Source: Sphingomonadales bacterium Ga0077557
Lineage (GTDB): Bacteria > Pseudomonadota > Alphaproteobacteria > Sphingomonadales > Sphingomonadaceae
Direction of reading: 5' to 3'
Length of the DNA stretch: 64,000 nucleotides
NCBI GenBank assembly: GCA_001464615.1
Contig: LNFI01000027.1
Span: 62,001 to 126,000, forward strand
Part shown: one piece after another, positions 45,782 through 56,358 of the stretch
Numbering within the stretch: position 1 is the stretch's first letter
How the letters are laid out: each line of letters opens with the position of its first letter
Notes under the pieces: model-generated
What the model was told of the DNA's origin: nothing
The model's database searches: none
What the model saw: the letters and a program-made list of their open reading frames with translations, nothing else
Translations under genes and position numbers: made by a program

Positions 45782-47049
45782 CCAATCGGGGCCGCCTCAT
45801 CCGCCAGACACTAACGATCGCGCGGCGCGATTTCACCGCAACGGTGTTCACGCCATTGTTCCTGCTGTTTCTGCTGTCGCCGCTTTTCCTGATCGGCTTT
45901 GCCACGGTTGGCGCACTTGGCGGATCGACGCTGGCGCGCGGCCCAGCCGATCGGACGCGAATCATCGCCTTTGTCGCCCCGACTGACGGCAAGCTGCTAT
46001 TGGCCGCTGACGGCAAGCTGCGCGGATTGTTCCGTGACCGCGATGCCCCGCCAGCATTGACCGCTGAGCCTGCGGGTGACGATCCTGCCAAGCGCGCGAA
46101 AGCGGCGTTTGAAGCCAAGGACTTTGATGCGATTGCAGTGCTTTATGGCCCGCTTGATCGGCCGCAAATTCTGCACATCGAGCGCGGCACCCGATCAGCC
46201 GATTATCTCACCCAGCTCGCCGAAATCGTGGTCCGGCAGCGCGCGTCCGGCGGAGAAGGACCGCTCAGCGTCGCGACCAGGACCGTGATCAAACCCAGCA
46301 TCGTCTCGCGATCGAGCAACAATGCCGCGGCGCTGATCGGCGTGACGGGGATTTTCTTCCTCACCCTGTTCCTGTCCGGCCAGGCCGTGGGCACAATGGC
46401 CGAGGAACGCAGCAATAAGGTGATCGAGATTCTCGCCGCCGCCGTTCCGCTCGAATCGGTGTTCCTTGGCAAACTGCTTGGCATGTTTGGCGTCGCGGTG
46501 CTGTTTGTTACCTTTTGGGGGACGCTGATCAGCCAGATCGGCACGTTCCTGCCGGGTGGCGGCGCTGCGCTCAGCGGGCTGGCCCCGGCGGTGGGCATGC
46601 CGGTGTTCATCCTGCTATTCTGCGCCTATTTCACCATGGCCTATATGTTGTTGGGCGCGGTTTTCCTGGGGGTAGGCGCCCAGGCATCGACGATGCGCGA
46701 AATCCAGATGCTGTCGCTGCCGATCACGATCATCCAGATGGCGATGTTCGGCTTGGCATCGAGTGCCGCCGCCGATCCAGGCACATTAATTGCGCTGCTG
46801 GCCGAAATTTTTCCGCTCAGCTCGCCCTATGCGATGGCTGCCCATGCCGGCAACAAGCCGGAAATCTGGCCGCATCTCGCCGCGCTTGCCTGGCAATTGC
46901 TTTGGGTGTCGATCACGATCTGGGTGGGTGCCGGCGCGTTTCGGCGCGGCGTGCTCAAATCGGGTAGCGGCCGCAAGCCCTTTGCGCTGTTCGCTCGGCG
47001 CGCATCGCGAAAGGATGGCGGGTACGCTATTGACACGAATGTAAGTTAG
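45778..47049 (+). CDS. ABC transporter permease (NatB-like)
   Basis: A 423-residue membrane protein: one N-terminal span (TPLFLLFLLSPLFLIGFAT), a large periplasmic loop (about 50-180), then five to six spans in the C-terminal half (TGIFFLTLFLSGQAVG, AMFGLASSAAADPG, ALAWQLLWVSITIWVG). The MAEERSNKVIEILAA element is the family signature. Partner of the ATPase; export of Na+ or small toxic molecules is possible. P450 gene follows at 30 bases. Confidence 0.9.
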   Translation: MTNRGRLIRQTLTIARRDFTATVFTPLFLLFLLSPLFLIGFATVGALGGSTLARGPADRTRIIAFVAPTDGKLLLAADGKLRGLFRDRDAPPALTAEPAGDDPAKRAKAAFEAKDFDAIAVLYGPLDRPQILHIERGTRSADYLTQLAEIVVRQRASGGEGPLSVATRTVIKPSIVSRSSNNAAALIGVTGIFFLTLFLSGQAVGTMAEERSNKVIEILAAAVPLESVFLGKLLGMFGVAVLFVTFWGTLISQIGTFLPGGGAALSGLAPAVGMPVFILLFCAYFTMAYMLLGAVFLGVGAQASTMREIQMLSLPITIIQMAMFGLASSAAADPGTLIALLAEIFPLSSPYAMAAHAGNKPEIWPHLAALAWQLLWVSITIWVGAGAFRRGVLKSGSGRKPFALFARRASRKDGGYAIDTNVS

Positions 47050-47078
47050 TAGTGAGGTGCGCCAATAGGAGAGACACC

Positions 47079-48326
47079 ATGGCAACCTTGGCACCCGCAC
47101 CAACGCATTCAGACGCGATCGATCCACTCGATGTGAGCCGCGCCGAGCTTTACCGCGACGATGTCTGGCAGGCGCCGTTTCGCCAGCTGCGGGCCGAATC
47201 GCCCGTCCATTATGTCCCGCACAGCGATTTCGGGCCGTACTGGTCGATCTCGACCTACAAGCCGATCGTCGAGATCGAATCGCTGCCTGATCTCTATTCC
47301 TCCGAAGTCGGCGGCATCACGCTGGCCGATTTCGATGAGACCATGCCGGGCGCGGTCAAGATGCCGATGTTCATCGCGATGGACCGCCCCAAACATACCG
47401 GCCAGCGCCGCACCGTCGCCCCCGCCTTCACGCCCAGCGAAATGGTGCGGATGACCGACAATATCCGGCTGCGGACCGCCGAAATCCTCGATTCGCTGCC
47501 CTGGGGGGAGGATTTTGACTGGGTCGATACCGTATCGATCGAGCTGACCACCCAAATGCTTGCCTTGTTGTTTGATTTCCCCTGGGAAGACCGACGCAAG
47601 CTGACTTTGTGGTCGGATTGGGCGGGCGATATCGAGCTGTTCAAGGATGAAGCGCAGCGGATGGTCCGCCTCCAGCATCTCCACGAATGCGCCACCTATT
47701 TTACCGGCCTGTGGAATCAAAAGGTCGGCAAGGAAAAGACGCCCGACCTGATTTCGATGATGATCCATTCGGACGCGATGGCCGAAATGGATCAGATGGA
47801 GTTTCTCGGCAATCTGATCCTGTTGATCGTCGGCGGTAACGACACCACCCGCAATTCGATGAGTGCGGCGGCCTATGGTCTCAACCTCTTCCCCGATCAG
47901 CGCGCCAAGCTGGAGGCTGATCCGTCGCTGATTCAGAACACCGTCCAGGAAATTATTCGCTGGCAAACGCCGCTCGCGCATATGCGCCGCACCGCCACAC
48001 AGGACACGATACTGGAGGGCCAGCAGATCAAGGCCGGCGACAAGCTGGCGCTGTGGTATCTCTCCGCCAATCGCGACGAAAGCATCTTTGGCGATGACGC
48101 CGACAAGATCATAGTCGATCGCCCCAATGCCCGTCGCCATCTTGCCTTTGGCCACGGCATCCACCGCTGCGTAGGCGCCCGGCTCGCCGAGTTGCAGATC
48201 AGCGTGCTGCTGGAGGAAATGGCCAAACGCCGGATGCGCGTGAACGTGACGGGCGAGCCGGAGCGGGTCGCGGCCTGCTTCGTCCATGGCTATCGCAAAT
48301 TGCCGGTGACGATCAGCAAATATTGA
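47079..48326 (+). CDS. Cytochrome P450, CYP153-like
   Basis: A 415-residue bacterial class I P450. Heme ligand Cys364 is in FGHGIHRCVGARLAE; I-helix GGNDTTRNSM and K-helix EIIRWQTPLAHMRRTA are standard. The whole sequence, e.g. MFIAMDRPKHTGQRRTVAPAF and LLIVGGNDTTRNSM, fits the CYP153 alkane terminal hydroxylases by remembered pattern. No ferredoxin or reductase gene is in the window. ATG 47079 follows TAGGAGAG. Upstream ABC exporter is closely spaced and could share the transcript. Confidence 0.9.
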   Translation: MATLAPAPTHSDAIDPLDVSRAELYRDDVWQAPFRQLRAESPVHYVPHSDFGPYWSISTYKPIVEIESLPDLYSSEVGGITLADFDETMPGAVKMPMFIAMDRPKHTGQRRTVAPAFTPSEMVRMTDNIRLRTAEILDSLPWGEDFDWVDTVSIELTTQMLALLFDFPWEDRRKLTLWSDWAGDIELFKDEAQRMVRLQHLHECATYFTGLWNQKVGKEKTPDLISMMIHSDAMAEMDQMEFLGNLILLIVGGNDTTRNSMSAAAYGLNLFPDQRAKLEADPSLIQNTVQEIIRWQTPLAHMRRTATQDTILEGQQIKAGDKLALWYLSANRDESIFGDDADKIIVDRPNARRHLAFGHGIHRCVGARLAELQISVLLEEMAKRRMRVNVTGEPERVAACFVHGYRKLPVTISKY

Positions 48327-48411
48327 TCAATCGGCGTTTTTGCGGCGGCATCGTAACCGCCGGCGGCATTCACCCGTATCCAGGGTATCGCACCTGTAGG
48401 GAGCCCCGAAG

Positions 48412-48909
48412 ATGACTGATCGCCGCCAGTTCCTGTCCCTTGCCGCTGTTGGCAGCGCCGCCGCCGCGCTGTTTGGCTGGCGCACTGCGCCCGCATCGGC
48501 AAAGGCTGGATTCGAATATCAACTTACCGATGCCCAGTGGAAGGCGAAGCTTTCGCCGGCCGCCTATCGCACGCTGCGGCACGAAGCCACGGAATATCCC
48601 GGCACCAGCCCGCTCAATCATGAAAAGCGCACCGGGACCTTTGCGTGCGCTGGCTGTGCGCTGCCGCTCTTTTCATCGACGACCAAGTTTGACAGCGGCA
48701 CGGGCTGGCCAAGCTTTTGGCAGCCGCTGCCCCATGCTGTAGCCACACGGGTCGATGGCAGCCTGATCTTTGAACGCATTGAAGTGCATTGCCGCCGCTG
48801 CGGTGGGCATCTTGGCCATGTGTTTGATGACGGCCCGGCGCCGACTGGCAAGCGTTATTGCATGAACGGCGTGGCGATGACTTTCCACCCCCAACACAAG
48901 GCTGCTTGA
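48412..48909 (+). CDS. msrB: Peptide-methionine (R)-S-oxide reductase, exported
   Basis: A 165-residue MsrB with a twin-arginine-like signal (TDRRQFLSLAAVGSAAAALF), so it probably acts in the periplasm. Zinc cysteines at 79, 82, 127 and 130 (CAGC, CRRCGG), and the catalytic Cys150 in GKRYCMNGVAM, with FDSGTGWPSFW in front. Repairs oxidised methionine. ATG 48412 after GGGAGCC. Confidence 0.94.
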   Translation: MTDRRQFLSLAAVGSAAAALFGWRTAPASAKAGFEYQLTDAQWKAKLSPAAYRTLRHEATEYPGTSPLNHEKRTGTFACAGCALPLFSSTTKFDSGTGWPSFWQPLPHAVATRVDGSLIFERIEVHCRRCGGHLGHVFDDGPAPTGKRYCMNGVAMTFHPQHKAA

Positions 48910-48974
48910 TCCGCAGGCCATAGATCGCACCGCTCCGCCACTAACCGGGGCGGTGCATCAGCTAAACCGAACGA

Positions 48975-49541
48975 TCAAAAAGCTGGCGTGCCAAGCAGAC
49001 CGAGGATCACTGGCGTCGTCAGGGCGTTGGCGGCGATGGTGACCGGTGCGTTCGAGGCACCACCATCAAGCGGCGTGGCCTGCAGTGCTGGCGCGGCATA
49101 GATAAAGCCCTTGGCGGGATAGGCCGACTTGCCAAGATCGCGCAGCGGGCCATACCAGACACGCACTTCGCTCCAGTCACCCGCCACCGAAACGTCGATC
49201 GCACGCACATCGCGTTCAATCCCACCGGGGCGTGACCAATTAGCATGGGTCAACAAAATCTCGCGGTCGCTGACGATCTGGCTGACCATCGCGACATGGC
49301 CCAGCCGCATTTTACCGGTCGCTTCAAAGGCAAGCACCGCGCCAATCTTTGGCGTGGTCCCGCGGGCATAGCGGCCTTCCGCCTGCGACCACCAAGTCTT
49401 GGCATTACCGTAAATGTCGATGCCGGACATCTCACGCGCAAAGGGTACGCACTGGAGCCGCCCGGCCATGGCCGGGGTCGCCGTCATCAAGACGCACGAT
49501 AACACCAGCGCGAATCGCGCTGCCAAAGTCTTGAATGTCAC
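48975..49541 (-). CDS. Secreted CHAP-domain protein
   Basis: A 188-residue protein starting at GTG, with a signal peptide cleaved after ATPAMAG. The CHAP catalytic Cys31 is in LQCVPFAREMSG and His82 in RLGHVAMVSQI; IDIYGNAKTWW lies between. CHAP domains cleave peptidoglycan amide bonds. The C-terminal 50 residues are unique and end hydrophobic. Confidence 0.88.
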   Translation of the reverse strand: MTFKTLAARFALVLSCVLMTATPAMAGRLQCVPFAREMSGIDIYGNAKTWWSQAEGRYARGTTPKIGAVLAFEATGKMRLGHVAMVSQIVSDREILLTHANWSRPGGIERDVRAIDVSVAGDWSEVRVWYGPLRDLGKSAYPAKGFIYAAPALQATPLDGGASNAPVTIAANALTTPVILGLLGTPAF

Positions 49542-49796
49542 GAAGCCCCCGAAGTGTTTCTACGCTCGTTAAGCCTGCCAAAGCAGACCCGCGCGCCGAT
49601 GAAAACCCATGCGACGGGTCGAAGGGAACCTTTTAGGACGAACCGTGTGCAGGGGGCGATGACCGGTCGGCGCGCGCAGCATGAAGGGCTGCGACAGGCC
49701 CAGCCCAGCCATTGCGCGCGCGCTCAGGCCGAGCATTGTCCAGGTACCGACGCGCGCAAAGGTCCTGACCGGCGCTGGAACCGGCCCGCCCCGCCC
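49542..49796. other. Intergenic stretch without a gene
   Basis: 255 bases between the CHAP gene promoter side and the end of the transporter. The frames across it are short or opposite known genes; I see no hairpin or repeat that matches the families elsewhere. Confidence 0.5.
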
Positions 49797-51239
49797 TTAC
49801 CCGCCCGTCGTTGCCCCCATCTGCGCCAGCCGCGCCTGATGGTCGGCCCGACCAAAGGGGAAACGCGAATAGACGAACGCCGCCAGCCCGTAGAACAGCA
49901 GCAACAGGACGATGAAGATCAGCGTCAGCCGGTCAACAGTGGCGATCGGCACCTGCCCGGGCTGGGCCGATGCCGGAAATTGCGCTATCGCCAGAATGAC
50001 GCCGGCCATGAAGATGCCGAGCCCGCCGACCATCTTCTGCACGAAAAAACTGCCGGCAAAAAACACCCCTTCAGACCTTCTCCCGGTGCGGATTTCGGAT
50101 TCTTCGACCACATCGGACAGCATTGATGCGCCAAGAATGAAAGCGCCGACGCCACACATGGTGTTTGCCCCGAAGATCACCAGCAGCAGCGGCAACGCCA
50201 GCGGTGATTCGGGCGTGGGGAACACCCCCATCAGACGCAGGATATAGGGGCTGACGACGAGCAGGGCGTTGCCAGCCGACAACAGCATCGCGACGCGCCC
50301 TTTGTCGCCGACGCGGGTCAGACGCGGCGTGATGAAAAACGCCACCACCACGCCAATCAGCAGCGACAACGACAGCCACTGATAGTCGCTGCCCTGCATC
50401 ATCCACACATATTGGTACATATAGTTCGACAAAGCGAAGGAGATGCCCTGCGCGGTATAGGCGCATAGCCCGGCGATCATCAGCACCATGAAGCCCTTAT
50501 TGGCCACGGTCTGCCGAAAGGCAGCGAAATGGTCGGACACCGTCTCATCGCTTTCGGCGAGTTTGGGCAGATGCTTGATTTCCGGATGCAACCCCGCCGC
50601 TGAAACCAGGATCGACACGACCATTAGGATCGCCCCCAGCAACGCCATGCGGCCATAGCCGGGGCCGTTCTGCAACCCCACCGCATGCGTCGCATCGGGC
50701 ACGAGGAACACCGCATAAGCGAGCGAGAGCATGCCGAGCCCGCCCACCCAGCCGAACAGATAGCGATAGGAGAAGATCCGCGTGCGTTCGTCATAATCGG
50801 AGCTGAGCTCTGGCCCCAGCGCCGCTGCGGGGATCTCAAAAGTCGACAGCGCAATCCGCACCAGCAGGGCACTGCCGAACAAATAGAAGAGCAACGCCGT
50901 CTGGCTCCAGCCACTGGGCGGGTTCCACAACAACAGCCAGCCGATCGCGACGGGAATCGCCGAACCGTACATCCAGGGATGCCGCCTACCCCATTTGCTG
51001 CGGGTATGGTCCGACAGAAAGCCGACGGCGGGATCGACAAAGGATTCGATCACCATCGCCATCATGATCGCAATGCCGACCGCGCCCGCCGACAGGCCAA
51101 TCACCTGGTTATAATAGAGCAGCAGGAAAGTCGCGAAGCCATTATCCTTGATGCCATAGGCGATTGAGCCAAAGCCGAATGCCAATTTGCTGCGCGCGGG
51201 CAGCTTGCGCGCGGCGGGCACCGCGATGGTTGTGCTCAC
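49797..51239 (-). CDS. GPH-family (MelB-like) sugar transporter
   Basis: A 480-residue major-facilitator transporter with about 12 spans. The GPH signature region VDPAVGFLSDHTRSKWGRRHPWMY follows helix 2, and EIPAAALGPELSSDYDERTRI is also characteristic. Starts at GTG within a GTGA overlap with the SDR stop, so coupled. Such carriers import sugars or glucuronides with Na+ or H+. Together with the SDR it may be an uptake-and-oxidation unit. Confidence 0.9.
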   Translation of the reverse strand: MSTTIAVPAARKLPARSKLAFGFGSIAYGIKDNGFATFLLLYYNQVIGLSAGAVGIAIMMAMVIESFVDPAVGFLSDHTRSKWGRRHPWMYGSAIPVAIGWLLLWNPPSGWSQTALLFYLFGSALLVRIALSTFEIPAAALGPELSSDYDERTRIFSYRYLFGWVGGLGMLSLAYAVFLVPDATHAVGLQNGPGYGRMALLGAILMVVSILVSAAGLHPEIKHLPKLAESDETVSDHFAAFRQTVANKGFMVLMIAGLCAYTAQGISFALSNYMYQYVWMMQGSDYQWLSLSLLIGVVVAFFITPRLTRVGDKGRVAMLLSAGNALLVVSPYILRLMGVFPTPESPLALPLLLVIFGANTMCGVGAFILGASMLSDVVEESEIRTGRRSEGVFFAGSFFVQKMVGGLGIFMAGVILAIAQFPASAQPGQVPIATVDRLTLIFIVLLLLFYGLAAFVYSRFPFGRADHQARLAQMGATTGG

Positions 51240-52063
51240 CGAAACGCTTCCAGCATCGCGAACAGCGATGGCACCTTGGGGTCCCAGCTATGGCGCGGGC
51301 CGATCGTCATGCCGCCATCGACAACAATATGCGTGCCCGTAACAAAGCGCGCATCGTCGCTGGCGAGATAGGCAACGGCGGCGGCGATATCCTCTGGCTG
51401 GCCGGCATATTGCAGGGGCTGGGCGAGGTTGGCGATCGATCCGATCGCGGCATTGGCCTGAACGCGCTTGTCGCCATCGATCCCCAGCGCACTGGTGAAG
51501 ATGTTGGTGGTGATGAACCCCGGGCAAACCGCGTTGACGCGGATTTTGTGCTGGGCCAGATCCGCCGCCGCCATCTTGGTCAGGTGCAGGACACCAGCCT
51601 TGGCGACCGAATAAGCGGTCGGCGCTGCCCCGGTCTGCAGTGCCGCGATCGACGCGGTGTTGACGATCGCCCCGCCACCCCGCGCGGCCATCAAGGGGGC
51701 CGCATACCGGATGCCAAGCGCGACCGAGCGCAGCAGCAGATTTTGCGTATCATCCCATTCATCGGGCTCGATCGCATCAATCTTGGCGCGCGCGCCACCC
51801 GCCCCGGCATTGTTGAACAGAATATCGATCCCGCCCGCTGCCTCTGCGGCCAGGATCAGCGCTTCGATATCGGCCGCTTTCGTAACATCGGTACGCTGAA
51901 AATGGATTCGGCCATTGGAGGTTTGCGCCAGCTCCAGCCCGCCGACTTCGTCAATATCACCCGCCCAGACTTCCGCCCCTTCATCGACCAACCGAAGCAC
52001 TGTTGCCCGTCCAATGCCCGATGCAGCGCCGGTAACGACGGCACGCTTGCCCGAAAAGCGCAT
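51236..52063 (-). CDS. Short-chain dehydrogenase/reductase
   Basis: A 275-residue classical SDR: VVTGAASGIGRAT, NNAGAG, Ser in NTASIAALQ, and AYSVAKAG with Tyr/Lys; HIVVDGGMTIGPR near the end. ATG 52061-52063 is the family start. The acyl-CoA dehydrogenase is divergent. Substrate unknown; coupled to the GPH transporter. Confidence 0.88.
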   Translation of the reverse strand: MRFSGKRAVVTGAASGIGRATVLRLVDEGAEVWAGDIDEVGGLELAQTSNGRIHFQRTDVTKAADIEALILAAEAAGGIDILFNNAGAGGARAKIDAIEPDEWDDTQNLLLRSVALGIRYAAPLMAARGGGAIVNTASIAALQTGAAPTAYSVAKAGVLHLTKMAAADLAQHKIRVNAVCPGFITTNIFTSALGIDGDKRVQANAAIGSIANLAQPLQYAGQPEDIAAAVAYLASDDARFVTGTHIVVDGGMTIGPRHSWDPKVPSLFAMLEAFR

Positions 52064-52204
52064 CAACAACGATCCTCTCTCTGCTATTTTGATGGCCACG
52101 ATAGCGATCCTCCAAGGGCGCGTCACTTGCTTTTGGAATTTCGGGTTTGGGCGACTTGCGGCGAGGCAGCGGCTGCGATAGCGGATAGTCAAAATATCAA
52201 GAGG

Positions 52205-53359
52205 ATGAGGGCCGTGGCGCTTGATGCAGAAACTTTTGATGCGCTGATCGATACAGTGCGCCGCTTCGTCAGCGAAAAGCTGCGCCCGATTGAGGCGCAG
52301 GTTGAGGCCGACGATGCGATCCCCGCTGACATCCTTCACGAAATGCGCGCGCTCGGCCTGTTTGGCCTGTCGATTGGCGAGGACTATGGCGGGCTTGGCC
52401 TGACGATGAGCGAGGAGGTGCGCGTCGCGATTGAGCTTGGCCGCACCACCCCCGCCTTCCGATCAGCCGTTGGCACCAATGTCGGCATCGGCAGCCAGGG
52501 GCTGGTGATGGCCGGCACGCCCGAACAAAAGGCCGCCTGGCTGCCGCGCATCGCCAGTGGCGACATCGTTACCAGCTTTGCGCTCACTGAACCCGATGTC
52601 GGCAGCGATTCCGGCGCGGTGAAAACGCGGGCCGTGAAGGACGGCAACGTGTACCGCCTGTCGGGCACCAAGCGCTACATCACCAATGCCGACAAGGCCG
52701 ATCTGTTCACGGTGATGGCCCGCACCGGCGAGGAAGCTGGCGGGCGCGGCGTTTCCGCTTTTCTCGTGCCCCGCACCCTGCCCGGCCTCAGCATCGGCGA
52801 ACCGGAAAAGAAAATGGGGCAAAAGGGCGCAAAGGTCGCCGATGTCATCATGGATGATGTCGAAGTGCCAGCGGCCAATATGCTGGGTGCCGAGGGCGAA
52901 GGCTTCAAGATCGCGATGCGCGTGCTCGATCGCGGGCGGTTGCATATATCGGCGGTGTGCATCGGGGTCGCTGAACGGCTGATCGCTGACTGTGTCGCTT
53001 ATGCGACCGAGCGCAAGCAGTTCGGCAAGCCGATCGCCGAGCATCAGCTGATACAGGCGATGATCGCCGATTCAAAGACCGAAGCGCTGGCCGCACGCGC
53101 GCTGGTGCTGGAGACCGCCGCCGCGAAGGATGCGGGCAAGGACGTCGTGATGGAATCGGCGGCGTCGAAATATTATGCCAGCGAAATGGTCGGCCGCGTG
53201 GCAGATCGCGCGGTGCAGATTTTCGGCGGGGCGGGCTATATCGCCGATTACGGGATCGAGCGGCTCTACCGCGACGTGCGGCTATTCCGCATTTATGAGG
53301 GCACCAGCCAGATCCAGCAGCTGATCATTGCCAGAGAGACAATCAAGCGCGGGGGCTGA
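52205..53359 (+). CDS. Acyl-CoA dehydrogenase
   Basis: A 384-residue FAD enzyme with all three domains. FALTEPDVGSDSGAV and the C-terminal RIYEGTSQIQQLIIAR with catalytic Glu365, i.e. the SCAD/MCAD type, in contrast to the LCAD type at 1.1 kb. Start ATG 52205; a GTG nine bases on (52214) is also possible. The short-chain dehydrogenase follows at 40 bases and likely shares the mRNA. Confidence 0.92.
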   Translation: MRAVALDAETFDALIDTVRRFVSEKLRPIEAQVEADDAIPADILHEMRALGLFGLSIGEDYGGLGLTMSEEVRVAIELGRTTPAFRSAVGTNVGIGSQGLVMAGTPEQKAAWLPRIASGDIVTSFALTEPDVGSDSGAVKTRAVKDGNVYRLSGTKRYITNADKADLFTVMARTGEEAGGRGVSAFLVPRTLPGLSIGEPEKKMGQKGAKVADVIMDDVEVPAANMLGAEGEGFKIAMRVLDRGRLHISAVCIGVAERLIADCVAYATERKQFGKPIAEHQLIQAMIADSKTEALAARALVLETAAAKDAGKDVVMESAASKYYASEMVGRVADRAVQIFGGAGYIADYGIERLYRDVRLFRIYEGTSQIQQLIIARETIKRGG

Positions 53360-53399
53360 TGCCAGCGCCGCGCGTCACCTAAAAACAGGAGAACATCAC

Positions 53400-54188
53400 A
53401 TGGACACCACCAACCTCTTCCGGCTCGATGGCCGGATCGCGCTCGTCACTGGCGGCTCGCGCGGCATTGGCAAGATGATCGCGGCGGGTTTTATCGCCCA
53501 AGGCGCGACCGTTTATATCAGCTCGCGCAAAGCCGAAGCCTGTTTCGAGACGGCCAAGGAACTCGGCGACAAATGCATCGCGCTGCCGCAGGACGTTTCC
53601 ACCGTCGCGGGCTGCAAGGCACTTGCCGCACAGCTGGCCGAGCACACCGACAAGCTCGACATCCTCGTCAACAATGCGGGTGCTGCCTGGGGCGAGAGCT
53701 TCGAGACCTTCCCTGAAAAAGGCTGGGACAAGGTGATGGACCTGAATGTGAAGTCCCCCTTCTTCCTGACCCAGGCGCTGCACGAAGCGCTGAAGGCCGG
53801 GGCTAGTGCAGGCCAGCCCGCCAAGGTGATCAACATCACCTCGATCGATGGGCTGCGGCTCAATCCGTGGGAGACGTACAGCTATCATGCGTCAAAATCG
53901 GCGCTGATCTATCTCACCAAGCGGATGTCGGCGCGGCTGATCACCGATCACATCAACGTCACCTCGATCGCGCCGGGCGCCTTTGCCAGCGAAATGAACA
54001 AGGCCGCGCGCGACCATGGCGACGCGATCGCCAAGGGCATTCCGGCCAAGCGGATCGGCGTTGACGAGGACATGGCCGGCACTGCCATCTACCTGGCGAG
54101 CCGCGCGGGCGATTATGTGGTGGGCGAGACGATCGCGGTCGATGGCGGGCTGGTCTACGGCGCGCTGGGGACCAGCATCGACGCGTAA
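53400..54188 (+). CDS. Short-chain dehydrogenase/reductase
   Basis: A 262-residue SDR: LVTGGSRGIGKMIA, NNAGAAWG, Ser in ITSIDGLRL, and YSYHASKSALIYLT with the Tyr/Lys pair; C-terminal VVGETIAVDGGLVYG. NADPH-dependent reductase of the FabG/RhlG sort. ATG 53400 after CAGGAGAA. Second gene after the acyl-CoA dehydrogenase. Confidence 0.9.
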   Translation: MDTTNLFRLDGRIALVTGGSRGIGKMIAAGFIAQGATVYISSRKAEACFETAKELGDKCIALPQDVSTVAGCKALAAQLAEHTDKLDILVNNAGAAWGESFETFPEKGWDKVMDLNVKSPFFLTQALHEALKAGASAGQPAKVINITSIDGLRLNPWETYSYHASKSALIYLTKRMSARLITDHINVTSIAPGAFASEMNKAARDHGDAIAKGIPAKRIGVDEDMAGTAIYLASRAGDYVVGETIAVDGGLVYGALGTSIDA

Positions 54189-54189
54189 C

Positions 54190-55185
<996 letters not shown>

Positions 55186-56250
55186 ATGGCCCCAAGCTTT
55201 CTTGCCCTAATAGACAGGATGTTGGCGTTTGGCAGCCTTGCGCTGTTCGCCATCGGGGTGATGCTGACGATTCGCGATGTGCGCCATGTCTTGCCTGGTC
55301 GGTTGCTCATCGCGCTGTTGTTCAGCCTGATGGGTCTTGCCGTAACCATCATGCCAGACGCTGATGTGATCCCGGCGTCCTTGCTGATCGTCGCAAGGGC
55401 GGTCGGGATTCCCAATCTCGGCCTGCTTTGGTGGTTCTGCCTGTCGCTGCTGCGCGACGATTTTCGCATTGCTACGCTGGAATGGATCGGGCTGGTCGCC
55501 CTTGCCTGCGTACCGGCATTTTACTTCGTCGAGTATCTGGGAATCGCGATGCCATTTAGCGCGGCAGTGCACAGGCTCGGCAGCATTCCCCCGGTCTTCA
55601 TGATTGGGCACATCGTCTGGGTGGCGCTTTCGGAACGCCGTTCAGACCTGATCGAACATCGCCGCGCGGTGCGCCTCTGGATGGTCTTTGCGCCATTAGC
55701 GGCACTGATTGTATCGCTGCTCACCGAAGACCTAGAGAACGCCCAACTCGGTTCGATCGTTCGCAATGGCTTGGGTGTGCTCCCTGTTCAGTTGGGGCTT
55801 CTCTTCTGGCTGATGCGGGTGAGCCCGGAACGATTACAGTTTAAACCCGTGGCGCGAACCGTGGCTGACGAGCCCCGCATCGACCCAAAAGATCTGGCGC
55901 TACATCGCCGGTTGATGCAGGCGATGGATCAGGATCGCGTCTATCTCCGTCCCGGGCTGACGATTGACGGCCTTGCCGAGCAGCTAAAGGTACCAGCGCA
56001 TCAGCTGCGCCATTTGATCAATGCCGGCATGGGCTTTCGTAACTTCGCGTCGTTCCTAAACGGCTATCGTCTGACGCATGCAAAGGCTGCGTTGGCGGAT
56101 AGTGACCGCGCGCGAGAGACAATTCTGGCGATCGCCTACGACTCCGGTTTTGCGTCGCTGCAGTCTTTCAATCGGGTTTTCAAGGATGTTGTCGGCCAAA
56201 CCCCGACCGATTTTCGAATGGCAGCACTCACTCCTCCTGCCCAAAACTGA
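55186..56250 (+). CDS. Membrane-anchored AraC-type transcription regulator
   Basis: A 354-residue protein. Residues 1-220 contain about seven hydrophobic spans (LALFAIGVMLTI, LLIALLFSLMGLAVTI, FMIGHIVWVALS, LGVLPVQLGLLFWL); residues 250-345 are an AraC DNA-binding domain: GLTIDGLAEQLKVPAHQLRHLIN and AIAYDSGFASLQSFNRVFKDVVGQTP. A membrane sensor with direct DNA binding; the secreted hydrolase 109 bases downstream is the likely target. Confidence 0.9.
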   Translation: MAPSFLALIDRMLAFGSLALFAIGVMLTIRDVRHVLPGRLLIALLFSLMGLAVTIMPDADVIPASLLIVARAVGIPNLGLLWWFCLSLLRDDFRIATLEWIGLVALACVPAFYFVEYLGIAMPFSAAVHRLGSIPPVFMIGHIVWVALSERRSDLIEHRRAVRLWMVFAPLAALIVSLLTEDLENAQLGSIVRNGLGVLPVQLGLLFWLMRVSPERLQFKPVARTVADEPRIDPKDLALHRRLMQAMDQDRVYLRPGLTIDGLAEQLKVPAHQLRHLINAGMGFRNFASFLNGYRLTHAKAALADSDRARETILAIAYDSGFASLQSFNRVFKDVVGQTPTDFRMAALTPPAQN

Positions 56251-56358
56251 AAACATCATCCCACATTCGAAACTGGGCAGCATTTTCCGGCATTGGGGGG
56301 ACGGCGTATGCCGCGCTGGGCTTGTTGGGGACATCGTTTCCAACAGGAGTTACCGACG

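Noticed and set aside
51164-52204. 5' extension of the acyl-CoA dehydrogenase frame
   Set aside because: It lies opposite the SDR gene; the dehydrogenase family starts at 52205.
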